Shown here: positions 46,673-60,655 of the stretch, piece after piece
How the letters are laid out: the number at the start of each line of letters is the position of its first letter
How positions within the stretch are numbered: position 1 is the first letter of the stretch
DNA from: Acestrorhynchus altus
Lineage: Eukaryota; Chordata; Actinopteri; Characiformes; Acestrorhynchidae
Direction: 5' to 3'
Length of the DNA stretch: 64,000 nt
NCBI GenBank assembly: GCA_034509495.1
Contig: CM067518.1
Span: forward strand, 745,430 to 809,429
The notes under the pieces: generated by a model
Told to the model about the DNA's origin: nothing
Database searches by the model: none
What the model saw: the letters and a program-made list of their open reading frames with translations, nothing else
Position numbers and translations under genes: made by a program

Positions 46673-49600
46673 ATGGATAAATCTGATTATTTCTGTCCTC
46701 AGAGCCCAAAAGACATCAGGTACTGCAAGTCGTTCACAACTGGAGATCGTGTTCCAGGTATGTGTTTGTATGTGAATGAGTTTCCATTTTCCTTCTCCTG
46801 TTTCATCTCAATACGTTTATTGATAACAGTAACATAATATATAATTACGGTGTAATGATGGATACAGTACGACTGGGTATCTGTAACAGGATTAGAAGCT
46901 CTCCTGGACTCCTGGACGTGGGCATTTTTGTATTTTTATTCATGTTTATTCTCAGGAGTTGGAGCACAAAGTCATCTCTCTGATGAAGGATACACTGAAG
47001 AAATTCAAGAAGTTACTGAGCTCAGAGGACCCAGCATGCTCTGAGAGACGAGCAGAAGATGAGGAAGATCAGAATGATGTCAGCGAGGGAGCACTGAAGA
47101 TCACACTGCATGCCCTGAGGGACATGAACCAGAAAGACCTCGCTAACAGACTTCAGAGCAGTAAGAGCACTTTGTTAATGATTGTGGGTAAGAATGGCAC
47201 TAATTCCTGAAACTCCAATGACTTATCTGTTCTGGATGTTTGTCAACCTTTCAGAACTGACACCTTCTTGCCACCAGAAGCTCAAATCGTCATTAAAGGA
47301 AAGGTTCCAGAAAATTAATGAAGGAATCTCATATCATGGAACCTCAGCCTCTCTGAATAAAATCTACACGGAGCTCTACATCACAGAGGGTGGAGGCGGA
47401 GAGGTCAATAATGAACATGAGGTGAAACTAATCGAGACAGCATCCAGAAGACCAGCAACACAGGAAACACCCATCAAATGCAACAACATCTTTAAAGACA
47501 AATCCATCAGAAGTGTGCTGACTAGAGGAGTGGCTGCTGGAATTGAAAACACCCTGTGCAGAAGTTCATTCTGAAATTGGGCTGAAGGAAAAGCAAACCA
47601 GAGTGTCCACTTCATATTCTAATTTCCTTAGAGCTTTAATTAATAAAGAAGCAGAATCTAGTCTGGAGAATCTTCTTCATCACTTTTTCCCTGAAACACA
47701 ACAGTTACAACCCTGTGATTATGACCACAACCAAGTCTTGTTCGTCTTCGATGGTTTAGATGAATGTCGATTTCTTTCTCAGATTTCACAACAACGAGCT
47801 TTCATCTGCGAAGTAACGCGAGTCAGCCTCTTCTGTGGACGTGTTGACAAACCTCATCAAGGAACCTGCTTCCCCGCTCTTGCTCCGATCACCTCGACCC
47901 GTGGCAGCATGTGGTCAGATCCTCTGTTTGTTGACCAGGTAACAGAGGTACACGGGTTTAATGACCTTCAGAGAGAGCAATACTTCAGGAAGAGGATCGC
48001 TGACCAGAGCCTGGCCAACAGGATCATCACACACATAAAGTCATCATGAGTTCCTACATCATGTGCCATGATCCCAGTCTTCTGTTGATTGTGTTTACTG
48101 TTCTAGAGGACATGTTGGGTGATGTTGAGAAGGAGGAGCTCCCCAAGACTCTGACTCAAATGTTCACGCATTTCCTGATTTTTCAAATTAGACAGACTGG
48201 ACAGAAGTACCAAGGAAAGACTGATATGGATCCAGAAAAGACCAGTGAGATTGTCTGGAAACTGGGAAAACTGGCCTTTCATCAGTTAGAAGGGGGCAAC
48301 CTGATCTTCTATGAGGACGATCTGAGACAGTGTGGAATTGATATCAGAGAAGCGTCAGTGTACTCAGGAACTTTTCACCCAGAACTTCAGGAAGGAGTTT
48401 GGGTTGCATCTGGGGAAGGTGTTTAGCTTCGTGCACCTGAATGTTCAGGAGTTCCTGGCTGCTTTATATGTATTTCTCTCCTTCATCTCCAAAAACAAGA
48501 ATGTCCTAGAACGCCAAACAGGACGGTTACAATCCTTGCACAAGTCAACGCTTACTGACTTCTTAAAGCATGCAGTCAACAAAGCCTTGCAAAGTTCGAC
48601 TGGACATCTGGACATTTTCCTTCGCTTTCTTTGGCTTCACTGAGTCCACTCAGACTCCTCTACGAGGCCTACTGCCACAGACAGGAAACAGCTTCCATAG
48701 CCAAGAGGCAACAATTAGGCATATCAAGAAGAAGATCAGAGAGAACCCCTCTCCAGAGAAGTCCATCAACCTGTTCCACTGTCTGAATGAACTGAATGAC
48801 CATTCTGTAGTGCAGAAGTCCAAAACATGGCCTGAACACAGGTGGTTACTGTGTTCCTTGGTGGCAGGCAGCTTCTCCTGCTCAGTGGTCGGCTCTGGTG
48901 TTTGTGTTACTGAACTCAGAAGATCAGCTGGAGGAATTCGACCTCAGTAAATATGACCCGTCACAGGAATGTCTTCAAAGACTGATTCCTGTGGTCAGGG
49001 CGTCCCGAAGGGTTCAGTGAGTAATTCTGTTTATAAACGTGTTTAGATATTAGAGATATTAGTGATAATTAGTGTTAATAACAAATAACAATTGATTAAT
49101 TGTCTTTAAAAACTAAAATACAGAGATGGACAGTAAATCGCCAAAGGTTTGGACAGATGGTTTCAGATGGTCTGTTGTTCTTATGGTTGATGGTGGAAAT
49201 GCTGGACATCCAGCTGAAAACATGTTGCTGGTTAATCAACCTTGTTCTTGCTGGTAATGCTGGTCAACCAGCATGGTCTTTCTGTTTGGCCAAGCATGAC
49301 CAGCATTACCAAGTTGGTCGACCAGCATGACCAGCAGGTGTATCATTTTGTAAGGTTTACTGAGGGTTAAAGAGAGTAAGAGAGTCCAAACGTTTGACTG
49401 GTACTGCTCATATTTCTGAGTTAGGTTCTAGCTTCTTGGCTTTGTTTTTCAAATAGTGTTCTGAAATTTCAGTGTCTTGTTCATAGGTTGTGTGCGTGTA
49501 ACCTCACAGAGAAAACTGGTTCAGATCTGGCCTCAGCTCTCGACTCCAACTCCACTGTGCGAGAACTGAACCTGGCTAACAATAATCTGCAGGACTCAGG

Positions 49601-49954
49601 AGTAAAGCTACCGGCTGTTAAACTGGCCAGCTCCCCACTGTAAACTGGAGATAACAGGTACCGACACCAACATTAGTAATGGGACCTGCGTGTATGTGAG
49701 TGTGAAAGATGGGATATTATATCTATATATTTTCATTGTTCTGTCCCAGGTTGAGTGACTGTGATCTCACAGCGAGAAGCTGTGCAGCTCTGCTTAGTTC
49801 TCAGCTCCAACCTCAGTCTGAGGATCTGGACCTGAGCATGAATAAACCCAGGATCCGAGTAGAGCTGCTCTGTGCTGGACTGAGTCCACACTGCAAACTG
49901 GAGATACTGGAGTAAGATCACCAACATGAGATTGAAATATACTTAAAATGCATA

Positions 49955-49960
<6 letters not shown>

Positions 49961-50020
<60 letters not shown>
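49961..50020. repeat. (TG)n microsatellites between LRR exons
   Basis: About 30 TG units here and about 32 more at 50305-50370, each lying just before the next LRR exon of the NLR pseudogene. Confidence 0.95.
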
Positions 50021-50301
50021 GCTTTTACTTTTATATTCCTTCCCAGTATTATTGTAATCCAGCGATCCTTCTTAAGTACTCCATTTGTTTACGGTATGAT
50101 GACTGTGTACAAACTTCCTTTCTGTCCCAGGTTGAGTGACTGTGATCTCACAGCGAGAAGCTGTGCAGCTCTGGCTTCAGCTCTCAGCTCCCACTCCTCG
50201 AGTCTGAGGGATCTGGATCTGAGCATGAATAAACTGCAGGATTCAGAGTGAAGGAGCTCTTTGTTGACTGAGAGTCCACACTGTAAACTGAGATACTGAG
50301 G

Positions 50302-50373
<72 letters not shown>

Positions 50374-50821
50374 AGTTCTGATATTTCAGTATTTCTCTCA
50401 GGTTACGTTGTTGCAGTCTCGCAGAGAAAGCCAGCACTTGGTTTCAGTTCTGAACTCACACTCCTCACTGCCTGAGAGAGATCTGTACTCGAGTTACAAT
50501 GAGCTACAGGATTCAGGAGCACAGTAGTTGCTCTGTTGTGTACTGAAAATCCACACTGCAAACTGGAGAAACTGGGGTGAGAAATGACAGGCAGGTACAA
50601 TGGCTGACTGACGTTGTCCCGGCCATCATCACATTGAGTGAGATGTGGGGAGAGATAGAGCAGATAGAGCAGGCATGACCTGGGCATCCTCAGATCATAG
50701 TGGTGGTGCATTCAATATGTTTCTGATATTTAGAACCAATATGTAGATTAATTACAACTTCACATGTTTAAGGACATCATTTATATTTTACTCGTAGAAA
50801 CTCAACTCGCTATATCGGATG

Positions 50822-51176
<355 letters not shown>

Positions 51177-51863
51177 GTGTGTTGTGTCATAATGATGAAG
51201 TTTGATAATGTTCTCCCTCCTTTCTCTCCCTCCAGTCTGCGTAACTGCAGTATTACAGAGGACGGCTGTTCTGCTCTGGTCAGCTCGAATCAAACCCTCA
51301 CACCCATAGATCTGAACCTGATTCAGGAGAAAAGGAGCCTCTGCTCTATACTAATTGCTTCGGAATGGACGAGAGCGACTCACAGAGTGTCTTTTATGTA
51401 GACATAATCACGCTTAAATGGAGATCTTTTCATACGGGCTGTTCAGTTGTTCAGGTTAAAACACCTGGAAAACACATTAATGACGGGCCAGCCTGAATTT
51501 GATTCCTTTCATTAAAGTGTTTCCTAGAAAGTGAAAAATATGTTTGTTTATATTTCCATGAAAGCTGTCTCTCAGGGGACAAAGATTAGGGTCGTTTTGA
51601 CCCACCGGGCAAAGTCAGTTTACATTCCATTAAACCAATAAACCACAAAATAAAATGGGAAGAGAGTGAACATCGTGATGCCACCTATCCATGGCATAAC
51701 TGACTCACTCTCAGTGTGCCTACCGAGCACAGGCATCTATAAGCCAGTGTATGACAGAATGTACAGCTAGTGTCCAACAACCGCTGATTTGGTTATGTAG
51801 TGTAGAAACCAGTATGAGTGTAGATTTGAAGAGTCCTCCTTAAATTCCGCTTTATAGAGTGTG

Positions 51864-51869
51864 TTTATT
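51864..51869 (-). terminator. Poly(A) signal of the CYP2 gene
   Basis: AATAAA on the minus strand about 40 bases after the TGA stop. No other signal lies nearer, which would give a very short 3' UTR. Confidence 0.5.
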
Positions 51870-51908
51870 TCAGCTGTAACGCTGATGATCTTCAGTATGA
51901 GTTTGGCA

Positions 51909-54900
51909 TCAGCGTGGTACGGCGCATATCTTGAAAGGTCTGGGTCCCATGGTGATGCCCACGGTTTGCTCCAACCCCAGAGTCTGACCGTCTGGCGGGT
52001 GAAAGGTGAAGTGCTGCAGCAGCGAAGTGAAGAAGAGGAAGAGCTCCATGCGAGCCAACTGCTCACCTGGACACATCCGCTTACCTGCCAAAGCACAGCG
52101 GCACAGTCAGCAGATGATTTACGTGAAGAAGCTGTAATATTTGTTACATTTAAGTTAATCACACATTAAATTTCACCCTTTTTCACAAAACGTGTTTAAT
52201 TTGTCTAAATTCACAGTAGATTTCAAAAACCTGTTATATTTAACACTCGTCCACACACTGCTGCCGTCTCAAGATCTCGTCTTGAAGACACAGATACTAC
52301 GCCGTGGTCGGTCTCATCTCCAGACCTGTCCCTGATTGAAAATGTGTGGGATGCTATTGGACGCTCTATCAACACTCCACCCCTACCACACCATCTGCAG
52401 AACTGAGTGAGAACATTCAAGCTGCATGGGATGGATCATCACAGGACACCATCAGGAACCTCTACACCTCCATGCAGAGACGTCTGGCGTGTTGTGTTAA
52501 ACCCGACGTCATACTGAGAGACACCACTTCTGTATGAGTAGATCAATAAATATTGATGAAGGTATCATCAGTTATTGATCCTGATCACCTTCATCTTCCT
52601 TCCCAACAGCACTGCAGTCCCACACGTCCTTCTGGGTGCAGCTGTTTTTTGACAGTACAACAATCAGAATTTCACAACATGCGTGTTGGTCATTTTCGTA
52701 GGTTTAATAGGTTTATCGATATGATTACCGGTTGAAAAGGGAATGAAATTCTCTTTCTTGATAAATTTGCCGTTTTCATCCAGAAAGTGTCCCGGGTTGA
52801 ACTCATCAGGGGACCTGTACTCGTCCCTGTCCTGCAGGATTGGCTTCAGCAGTGGAATGATCATCACTCCCTGAAATCCCATTAAAAACAAACAAAAAAT
52901 GATAAAGCAAAGGGATGAGACACCTACACCGTTCCTGCTCCTACTGCTGCAGGGTCTCACCTTCGGGATGAAGTGTCCGGCTACTGTAGTGTCTCTGTTG
53001 GCCACTCTGGGAGGAGTGAAGGGGATGATGTTGGCAAAGCGCTGGATTTCGTGAATGACTGCGTAGGTGTACGGCATCAGAGCTCTGTCCTCCATCGAGG
53101 GCAGACGTGTCTGACCGATCACCTGATCAATTTCTGCCTGGACCTTCTCTGATTTTTATATAAGAAGACACACACACACACACACACACATCCATACAGT
53201 TATGGTTGAGCTGCACTCAGATGAAGACCCCTGCACTGATGAAGTGACTGCAGTCCTACCTTGCACTGTGGGATATTTGGCCATATAGAGCAGGGCCCAC
53301 TTCAGAGTGTTGGTGGTGGTCTCCGTTCCAGCTCCAAACAGATCCACCACACACCACATCAGGTTCTCCTCAGTAAACTCAGCCTGGCTGTCCTCACACT
53401 GGACACATCAAAGGCATTTAGGAGACATGAGATCTTCATTTTCATCACCAGACACACCGTCTTCATCATCTTCACCATCATACACACCACCTTCCTTGTC
53501 TTCATCATAAAGTACATCACCTTCATCTTCATCATCTCGCAAACCAGCCTGAGCATCATGACTAGACACACCATCTTCCTCTCCATCACCATCTATACTA
53601 TCTTCACCACCAGGAACACCACCTTAACTGTCACATGCACCACTTTGATCTTGATGCACACCACCTTAATCCTCATGTAGACTACATTTAACATCATCAT
53701 GCACATCACCCTCAAATTCCTCACCAGGTACACCACTTTCATTGTCATTATCATACACCTCATTATCATACTGTCTTCCTCATCTTCATCATCACACACA
53801 CCACCCTCCTCATCTTCATCATCACACACACCATCTTCCTCATCTTCATCATCACACACACCACCTTCATCTTGCTGCACATTACCTTCTCAATCTCCTC
53901 CAGATAGCAGTCGATGTAGTCTCTGGGGTCGTCTCGGTTTCTGTCCTGCTTGTGTCTCTGGATTTCTTCCTGAATGAAGTCCTTCACCTTGGTAAGGTTG
54001 GTGAAGATAGTCTGGTGCTTTCCTGGTAGCCAGTCCATGATGGTGGGGAACCAGTTGTAGAGCTGGTGGAGAAGTAAAGGAGACCAGAAAAGCCAAGAAT
54101 ATAAGCGAACATCTTCCCTGTAGGTTCCGAATTTTGTTATGTAAAGAACTGGACTGCAGAACTGTATTATATCATTAGGAGAGAGAAAGCTCAGTGTGAT
54201 GCTCACTCTACCATTCAATAATCATCTTTGTGCTGAGATGCTTTCAACAAACACCAGGTTCGGGATGGTTCTTTGGAGTTACTAAGCCTAGTCCTGTGTC
54301 TGGAAACCAGAATCTCCTTTCAGAATGCTGTGAGGTCCAGGACTAGGCTTAGTCCCCGTCTGTAAAACCAGCCCATAAGCTCATAAAACACTGTGGAGCC
54401 ATATCTGCTTCTGAACATCTTACCCGTCCACAGTTAGTTACAGGCAGCTGAAACGCATCATCCGAGTACTGCAGAATCTGATGGAAGTCGTGGTCATCAT
54501 ATTCAAATCTGTGGCCGAACACCAGGCTGCAGATAATGTTGGCCACAGCATTGTTCAGTATATGATGAGGGTCAGCAGGAAAACCTGAGGGACAAAACGT
54601 TGGACAATAAGATGTGGACATGCTGTGACTTTATGGAGACTCTCTGTAGGTGGAAGAAAGATGGTTCTTGGTTCTTGAGCAAAAACTGCTGTGTTTTAAT
54701 GGCTAGAGGGCAGTGTTGGCTCACACACGCACCTCAAATGCATGCATATAGATGTGTCCAAATGTTTGTGGACACATAGCTCTTTAAGCTGCACCCATTG
54801 TTGACACAAATGTGCAAATGTGCACACAGCTTGTCTAGTCCCTGTAGAGAAGTACTGCCAATAGAATAGGACTGTCTGGTGCAGATAAACAAACATGACC

Positions 54901-56565
54901 CTATTGCCTCCATGTCTAATGGCATGTGTGGACTAGAGGGTATAAAGCCCCCACCATTAAGCTGTGGAGCAGTGGAACTGTGTCCTCTGGAATGATAGAG
55001 CTCCATACAGTAATACTGGGATGAACTGGGGAGTTAGGAATGAGGTGAAGGGGTGTTCATCCAACATCCTGAGCTCACTAACTGTCTTATTGCAGAATGC
55101 AATCAAATCCTCACAGCAATGCTCCAGAATCTAGTAGAAAGTCTTCCTTTGACAGTAGACAGTTACTCTTTGAATACGCTTGATTTCAGAAGAAACAGTG
55201 AATGTGTCCCAATACTTTTGGCCATTTAGAGAAATAGTGAGTCATAAGGTGCCATAAAACAATCAAATCACAACAATCAATGAACATTTGCATTAGCCTT
55301 GTATCTCCAGTCCAAACTAAAGACGCAACGTTGAGACATCACTCAGGTCTCATGACCCTTGGAAACTGAGTACTGGTTCCACTGACCCTGCTGTGTGTGC
55401 AGAGCTTCACAGAGGTAGTTGCTCTCCTGCAAGATGGAAATCTCAAGGCTCTTCTTCCCTACTCCAAAGTTCTTCAGTGTGGACAAAGCAAAGCGTCTCT
55501 GATGCCTCCACTTGTGCCCACTGGAGTTAAGCAGACCTGCTCATCAGCATGGAAAGATGTAAAGTCATGGGCTAACACCAGACCAGTGGTGTAACAGGTC
55601 ATAAGATCATGTAAAGATGTGCTCTTTAAGAAAGGTGCCACAAAGAGTTTCTTGTTCAGGGTGAATTCACCTTCATGAAGGGTATGTCAAGAACCATTTT
55701 GGTATGAGGTGATTTCAGAAAGTTCTTCATGCTCAGTCACAAAAATTGATCTCCAACAAACCATCCATTTAGAGGTTCTTCACATTCGTACATCATTCTT
55801 AAAAATAGGTCTCTGTAGAACCTTACAATGGGTGGTACTTTGGGTTCTTTAGATGACTGATGTGTTTGTGAGGAACTTTCTCAAATGGCCTCAAATGGCC
55901 TCTCCAAAATGTTGTGGACCACAACTAAAGGCAAGCTTGAGGGAATGTGGGCAGGATGGGAAGTGGTGGGTGGGAGAGGGATTAAAAAATCCGTCCCACG
56001 CAGAACCCCCTGCTGCAAGGTTCTTTTGTGAACCAAAAGATTCATGGAACTCTTTCTGACACCGTTCTTTGACCCCAAGTTCACCATCAAATTCAAATGA
56101 TCATGTTTACCCAATCCTTTGGACAGTCTATCATTTACAGGGTAGGAGGCCCGGTCACTGAAGATGTCCCCTTGTTCCACAAATGCTTCTTTAAAGCTCT
56201 TATAGCCAGATAGCAGAATGCAGACCTGACCCCCCAAGTGAAGTGTGCTAACATCTCCATACTTCTCAAAGACCTGTGGAACAAACATGGTAAGAGCTTG
56301 ATTTAGATGTAGACCAAACCTTTGAGATCATAAGATCAGCCTTTTTTTTACAAATATTGACCTTTCTGAAGGAACCAATTGGATCTGTGAAGCTGATGTC
56401 CAGCACGTTCCCAATGATCGGCAGAGGAAAGGGACCTGGGGGAAGGTTCTTGAGCCGAACGTCACTCAGGTATTTCAGAAGCAGCACGACACAAAGAAAG
56501 ATGAGGATTCCCTGCATATCTATCCTCCATGTCAGGTTCAGTAGGGAGGTAAAGATGGACACCAT
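51909..56565 (-). CDS. Cytochrome P450, CYP2 family
   Basis: Minus-strand join 56565..56362, 56273..56111, 55536..55387, 54584..54424, 54062..53886, 53398..53260, 53148..52961, 52870..52729, 52084..51909 (TGA): 1,500 nt, 499 residues, nine exons with the phase pattern usual for CYP2 genes. It is a haem monooxygenase anchored in the endoplasmic reticulum. Seen: hydrophobic N-terminal anchor (GILIFLCVVLLL) then NLPPGPFPLPIIGN; the WRHQRRFALSTLKNFG helix-C block; I-helix AGTET at 308-312; K-helix EIQR at 365-368; haem loop FSTGKRMCPG with Cys446; ending GPRPFKICAVPR. All key residues are present and no frame is broken, so it should be functional. The fish CYP2 subfamily and substrate cannot be assigned by eye. 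Confidence 0.93.
52237..52560 (+). mobile_element. Tc1/mariner-like transposase remnant (family C) in CYP2 intron 8
   Basis: Nearly the same sequence as 33560-33925 ([20 protein letters not shown] and [15 protein letters not shown] in different frames), antisense to the P450 and between its last two exons. Confidence 0.7.
53410..53880. repeat. CATCATCTTCAC-type trinucleotide-rich tract in CYP2 intron 5
   Basis: Imperfect ATC/CACC repeats, with three near-identical units of about 30 bases (CCTCATCTTCATCATCACAC) near 53778-53868. It fills the intron between the exons at 53886 and 53398. Confidence 0.8.
54753..55231. mobile_element. Tc1-like MITE (family A) in CYP2 intron 3
   Basis: Starts near GATGTGTCCAAATGTTTGTG and ends near AATACTTTTGGCCATTTAGA, colinear with the complete copy at 35164-35640. 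Its insertion leaves the flanking P450 exons untouched. Confidence 0.75.
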
Positions 56566-56577
56566 GATTGTTCTGCA

Positions 56578-56660
<83 letters not shown>
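56578..56660. repeat. (CA)n microsatellite upstream of CYP2 start
   Basis: About 41 CA units starting 13 bases upstream of the P450 ATG on the minus strand. It therefore lies in the 5' UTR or core promoter. Confidence 0.95.
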
Positions 56661-56662
<2 letters not shown>

Positions 56663-58289
56663 GTCAGTTACCACAGAGGATCACTGTGGCTGTTGACTCG
56701 ATTAAAGACATAAACAGTTCAACTGTGTCACCAGTTTAGTTACATTGTGTTTCTTAATTGTGACTCTAACTCTGCTGGTTAAAGTGGTTCTTTGAAAGAT
56801 GCCATGAAAGAACCACTTGCGGTTCCAAACAAGCATGTTTAATTATAATGATCAGCCAGAAGTTACCCTTTGTTTACAGAGCATCCATAGATCTGACCGT
56901 CTGTTCACAGATCAGACACGGGGTGTTTCATTACCGACAGTGGAAGCATGTGAGAGACTGAAATCTGCCTCCGACTCTCAGAGGAAGGCTTTGCCTCTGG
57001 CTGGATCTTTCTTTTAATCAAATAGTCACAAGCAGGAATACGTTCAAACAGGCACGGATTGGCCCAGAGACAGCGAGTGCCAGTGAGAACTGGCCTACTT
57101 TTCAGCGTTTTCACACTGCAGTCTGAAGAGTGTCACCCAGAGTGTGTAAATGATGGCATGCTCTTGACCTTGTAAACTCAATCGTGTCGACTGATACAAT
57201 TCCTCCGAACATGTTCTTCATTCATCAAGGCAGACGTCGGAGGAGAGAATGTCCTAGATTCCCTGCAGTTGTTTATGATTTTTGCAGGGCTGCCTTTTCC
57301 TTTGCTGATGGTTTCTATGGCAATTTTCAGCAATGGGCTCCACAATGGATTGCCTTCACTGTGGAAATCGGAGCTTCTTTAAGGGTCCATAGAAAAATGA
57401 AGCTCAAGAAAGGGACACTTTTATGTGGGTCAGTCTAATTACAGTCGTCTCCACAAGGTTGGGACGGTAGATTGGTGTCACTCTGGTTCTGTCCCTTAGG
57501 CTGACATTATAAATGGTTATATATGGTTGGGTTCTGACACCACAAGCTTATGATGGTCAGTCGGTTGGTGCGTACGAGACATTTATAATTGGAGGTTTTA
57601 ACCAGATAAGAGTGAAACATGAACTACTAGATGATTATTTCAGGAGTCCTCCAGGGTTTGTTAGTCAAGGCAGTGAAGGCGGTGGTGCTACAGTGAACAA
57701 CGACAGTCTTTATACTATTCGATTATCATTATTCATTTTTAATACCCCAAAATGGTTCTTTAGATAGCTTATGGCTCAAGGAACACTGCTATGTGTGTAC
57801 CACACCCCTACCAATATCTAGAACATGGGTGACTGTGAGAAAATGTGACCTGTCAGTTAGTGGTGGTGGTGATAGTCGTTGTAGTAGTGGTTGCAGTTGT
57901 AGAAGTAGTCTAGTGTCTAGAGTATGGAGTTCCCAGATTGTCACAGAACCTTTTTGGTACTACGTAAAGCTCTTCGGGCTCAGAGTAAATCAGTCTCTAT
58001 GTGGGAGAGATCGGTCAGCTGCTGCTTGGACACACTAAATGAATTAACGCAGGCGGTCAGGGTGGCTGTCTGGCCAGAGAAAGTCCATCTGAAATGTTAA
58101 TGCAGGCTAATTGCGATCTCCTCCCCGTCGCATTCAAGCCTGATTGAATTGAAACCCTACAAGACGCCGCTGATTTCAGCTGTGTTTGTGCTAAAGAACG
58201 CTTCAGCAGTTCTAATGAGTAAAGAGGCGTAATTGACCATTCTCAATGTCAAACAGATCCAGCAGGGGATAAACACCACACTGATGAAT
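56661..58289. other. Intergenic region, no gene recognised
   Basis: No exon with convincing splice sites. An 84-codon open frame at 57184-57438 has no recognisable domain. The stretch 58040-58260 is non-repetitive and AT/GC balanced with homeodomain-like cores (TTAATGCAGGCTAATTGCGA); it is a candidate conserved non-coding element only. Confidence 0.4.
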
Positions 58290-58294
58290 CTCTC

Positions 58295-58299
58295 TCTGT

Positions 58300-58362
<63 letters not shown>
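58295..58362. repeat. (CA)n microsatellite
   Basis: About 34 CA units following a CTCTCTCTGTCT lead-in, in the intergenic region. Confidence 0.95.
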
Positions 58363-58367
<5 letters not shown>

Positions 58368-58477
58368 CTTTAGGTTACTGAATGCTGTTTCTGTGGTACA
58401 TCATACATGAAATTCACCTCCCTGTTTCTACTCACTGTCCATTCTATCAGCTCCTCTGACCAGCACTTTGTAGTTCT

Positions 58478-59093
58478 GAATTCTGTCCTCCTTTCTGAGT
58501 CCTATGTTCTGAGTTCTAAATCCTGAGTTATCAGTTCTGAGTCCTGAGTTCTGTGTCCTCAGTCCTGAGTTCTGAGTTTTGAATCCTACGATCTGAGTCC
58601 TCAGTCCTGAGTTCTGTGTCCTCAGTCCTCAGTTCCAAGTTCTGAGTTTTCAATCCTAAGATCTGATTTCTCAGTCCTGAGTTCTGTGTCCTCAGTCCTG
58701 AGTTCTGTGTCCTCAGTCCCAAATTCTGAGTTTTGAATCCTAAGATCTGATTCCTCAGTCCTGAGTTCTGTGTCCTCAGTCCTGAGTTCTGTGTTTTGAA
58801 TCCTAAGATCTGAGTCCTCAGTCCTGAGTTCTGTGTCCTCAGTCCTGAGTTCTGATTCCTCAGTCCTGAGTTCTCAGTCCTCAGTCCCAAGTTCTGAGTT
58901 TTGAATCCTAAGATCTGATTCCTCAGTCCTGAGTTCTGTGTCCTCAGTCCAGAGTTCTGAGTCCTCAGTCCTGAGTTCTGTGTCCTGAGTCCTGAGTTTT
59001 GTGTCCTCAGTCCTGAGTTCTGTGTCCTGAGTTCTGTATCCTGAGTTCTGAGTCCTCAGTCCTGAGTTCTGAGTCCTCAGTCCTGAGTTCTGT
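58478..59093. repeat. Minisatellite, CCTGAGTTCTGTGTCCTCAGT type
   Basis: About thirty units of 14-21 bases built on CCTGAGTTCTG and TCCTCAGT, with insertions of TTTTGAATCCTAAGATCTGA. The minus strand is open for 119 codons of Leu-Arg-Thr-Gln-Asn-type repeats only because unit lengths stay near multiples of three. Confidence 0.9.
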
Positions 59094-60655
59094 GGCTTTT
59101 ACATCTCCAGCAGACCTCACAATAACCTGTTCTGACCTTCTGTTCCTTCTGACAGACCAAGCGCTGGAGGAGATTTAGGTTTTGTGTGTGAAAGGTCAGA
59201 TTAAGTGTGTAAACAGATGGAAAACCTACAGTCTGCTTCCAGCAGCTCCACAAACACCTGACACTGTAGAACAGCGAGGTGAGAAGGTAAACACTTACTT
59301 GGTGCTGCAATCAGCTGGACGTCCTGTCACTCTGTAGGTGGACCACAGTGCTTCTCCAACTTCAGGCAGGTACGAGCTTTATTACTAAAGCTGTTACGTA
59401 ACTGCCTTACACAACTGAGTTACAAAACACTTTTGGAGGAGTTTCTTCTCCAGTTACTCCAGTCAGGAGCTTCAGTGCTGGCTGTTTAAAACAGTGGAGA
59501 TGCTGCAGCAGGTTGTGAGTTTAAAGACTGAGATGTATCAGGCTGTGTTCTTCAGTTTAACCTTTAGAACTCGAGACTAATTTTGTGAGATGTTTTCATA
59601 GCATGACGTACTTTTGTTCTCCCCCCAAATTAGAAAAGTATTTTCAGGAGACCCCAGGTTTCTTCATTTGAGATGTAAAAATGAACAGAATCTGAACATT
59701 TATATGAGTTTATAAGATGATGAGAAATCATAGATCATAGCTACTGTGATGCATGTCTCTCTCACGGAACCTGTGATGGCCACAGCCTTAAGTCAGAAAT
59801 GTACCCCTCCCCCGACAGCACTGGTCAATCACCAAAGGAATGGAACAGGAACGGACAGGTAGAGCAGGGAGATCCTGCTGTGACCTTCTGTTAAACTGTC
59901 GTAAACTAGAGGTGTGACCGCATGTTGGGGGTTGGAAGAAGCATGTTTCTGGTACCTCCAGGTCCTGCTCTGAGGCCACGAATTCCTAAAACACTCCATA
60001 AACACTCGGCTTCATATTCACGGCAGCAGCAGCAGCAGCAGCAGGTATTAAAAGCTCAGCAGTTCAAAGGAAAGATGTCTGCCTGAAAGCTGCAAGTGGA
60101 AAATTGTGTAATTGAACGCGGTGCGCGTCTGTCGTTTGATGAGGGCGAGGTGTTATTTTATTTATTCGCTGATTTCTTTCAAGGTTGATTGTCATGCGTT
60201 TCGAGTCGGCGGCTTGTTGAGAAACACACGCTCTTGTTCGCAGGCTGATATGAATACATATTCAGATTTATTAGTGCCAGTGTATTTTTTTTTCCCACCC
60301 AAGTCTCCAACTTACACAAGTCCTGGAAACCCGCCAGGAACGGGGAACTACAGTATATGCTGCACAACTGAGAACATAGCCCTTAGTCCTGGAGAACACA
60401 GAGTAGGGAGAAGAGCAGGATCACCACACACAGAGGACAACGACACACTGCAATATCAATTTTTTGCTTTGTATATTTCACTGATGAGAGTGGGAGCGTC
60501 AGTGGTGGTTTCGAAGGTTCTAGATAGCTACATAGTGATTCTGACTTGTGCAACATCTTCAACCTCTTCACCTAAGACTTTCTTCATGAGTAACGTGGTA
60601 AACTAAGGTTAGACAAACCCGTGGAGCGAAGTGTGAGAGAATGTCTAATCAGCAA

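Noticed and set aside
46318..46680. 120-codon Tyr/Ile/Ser frame
   Set aside because: It arises from the TATATC microsatellite in an NLR intron.
57184..57438. 84-codon frame in the intergenic region
   Set aside because: No similarity to a known family by eye and no exon boundaries; likely chance.
58531..58890. 119-codon minus-strand frame of Leu-Arg-Thr-Gln-Asn repeats
   Set aside because: It follows exactly the minisatellite units; no family, signal or promoter supports a repeat protein.
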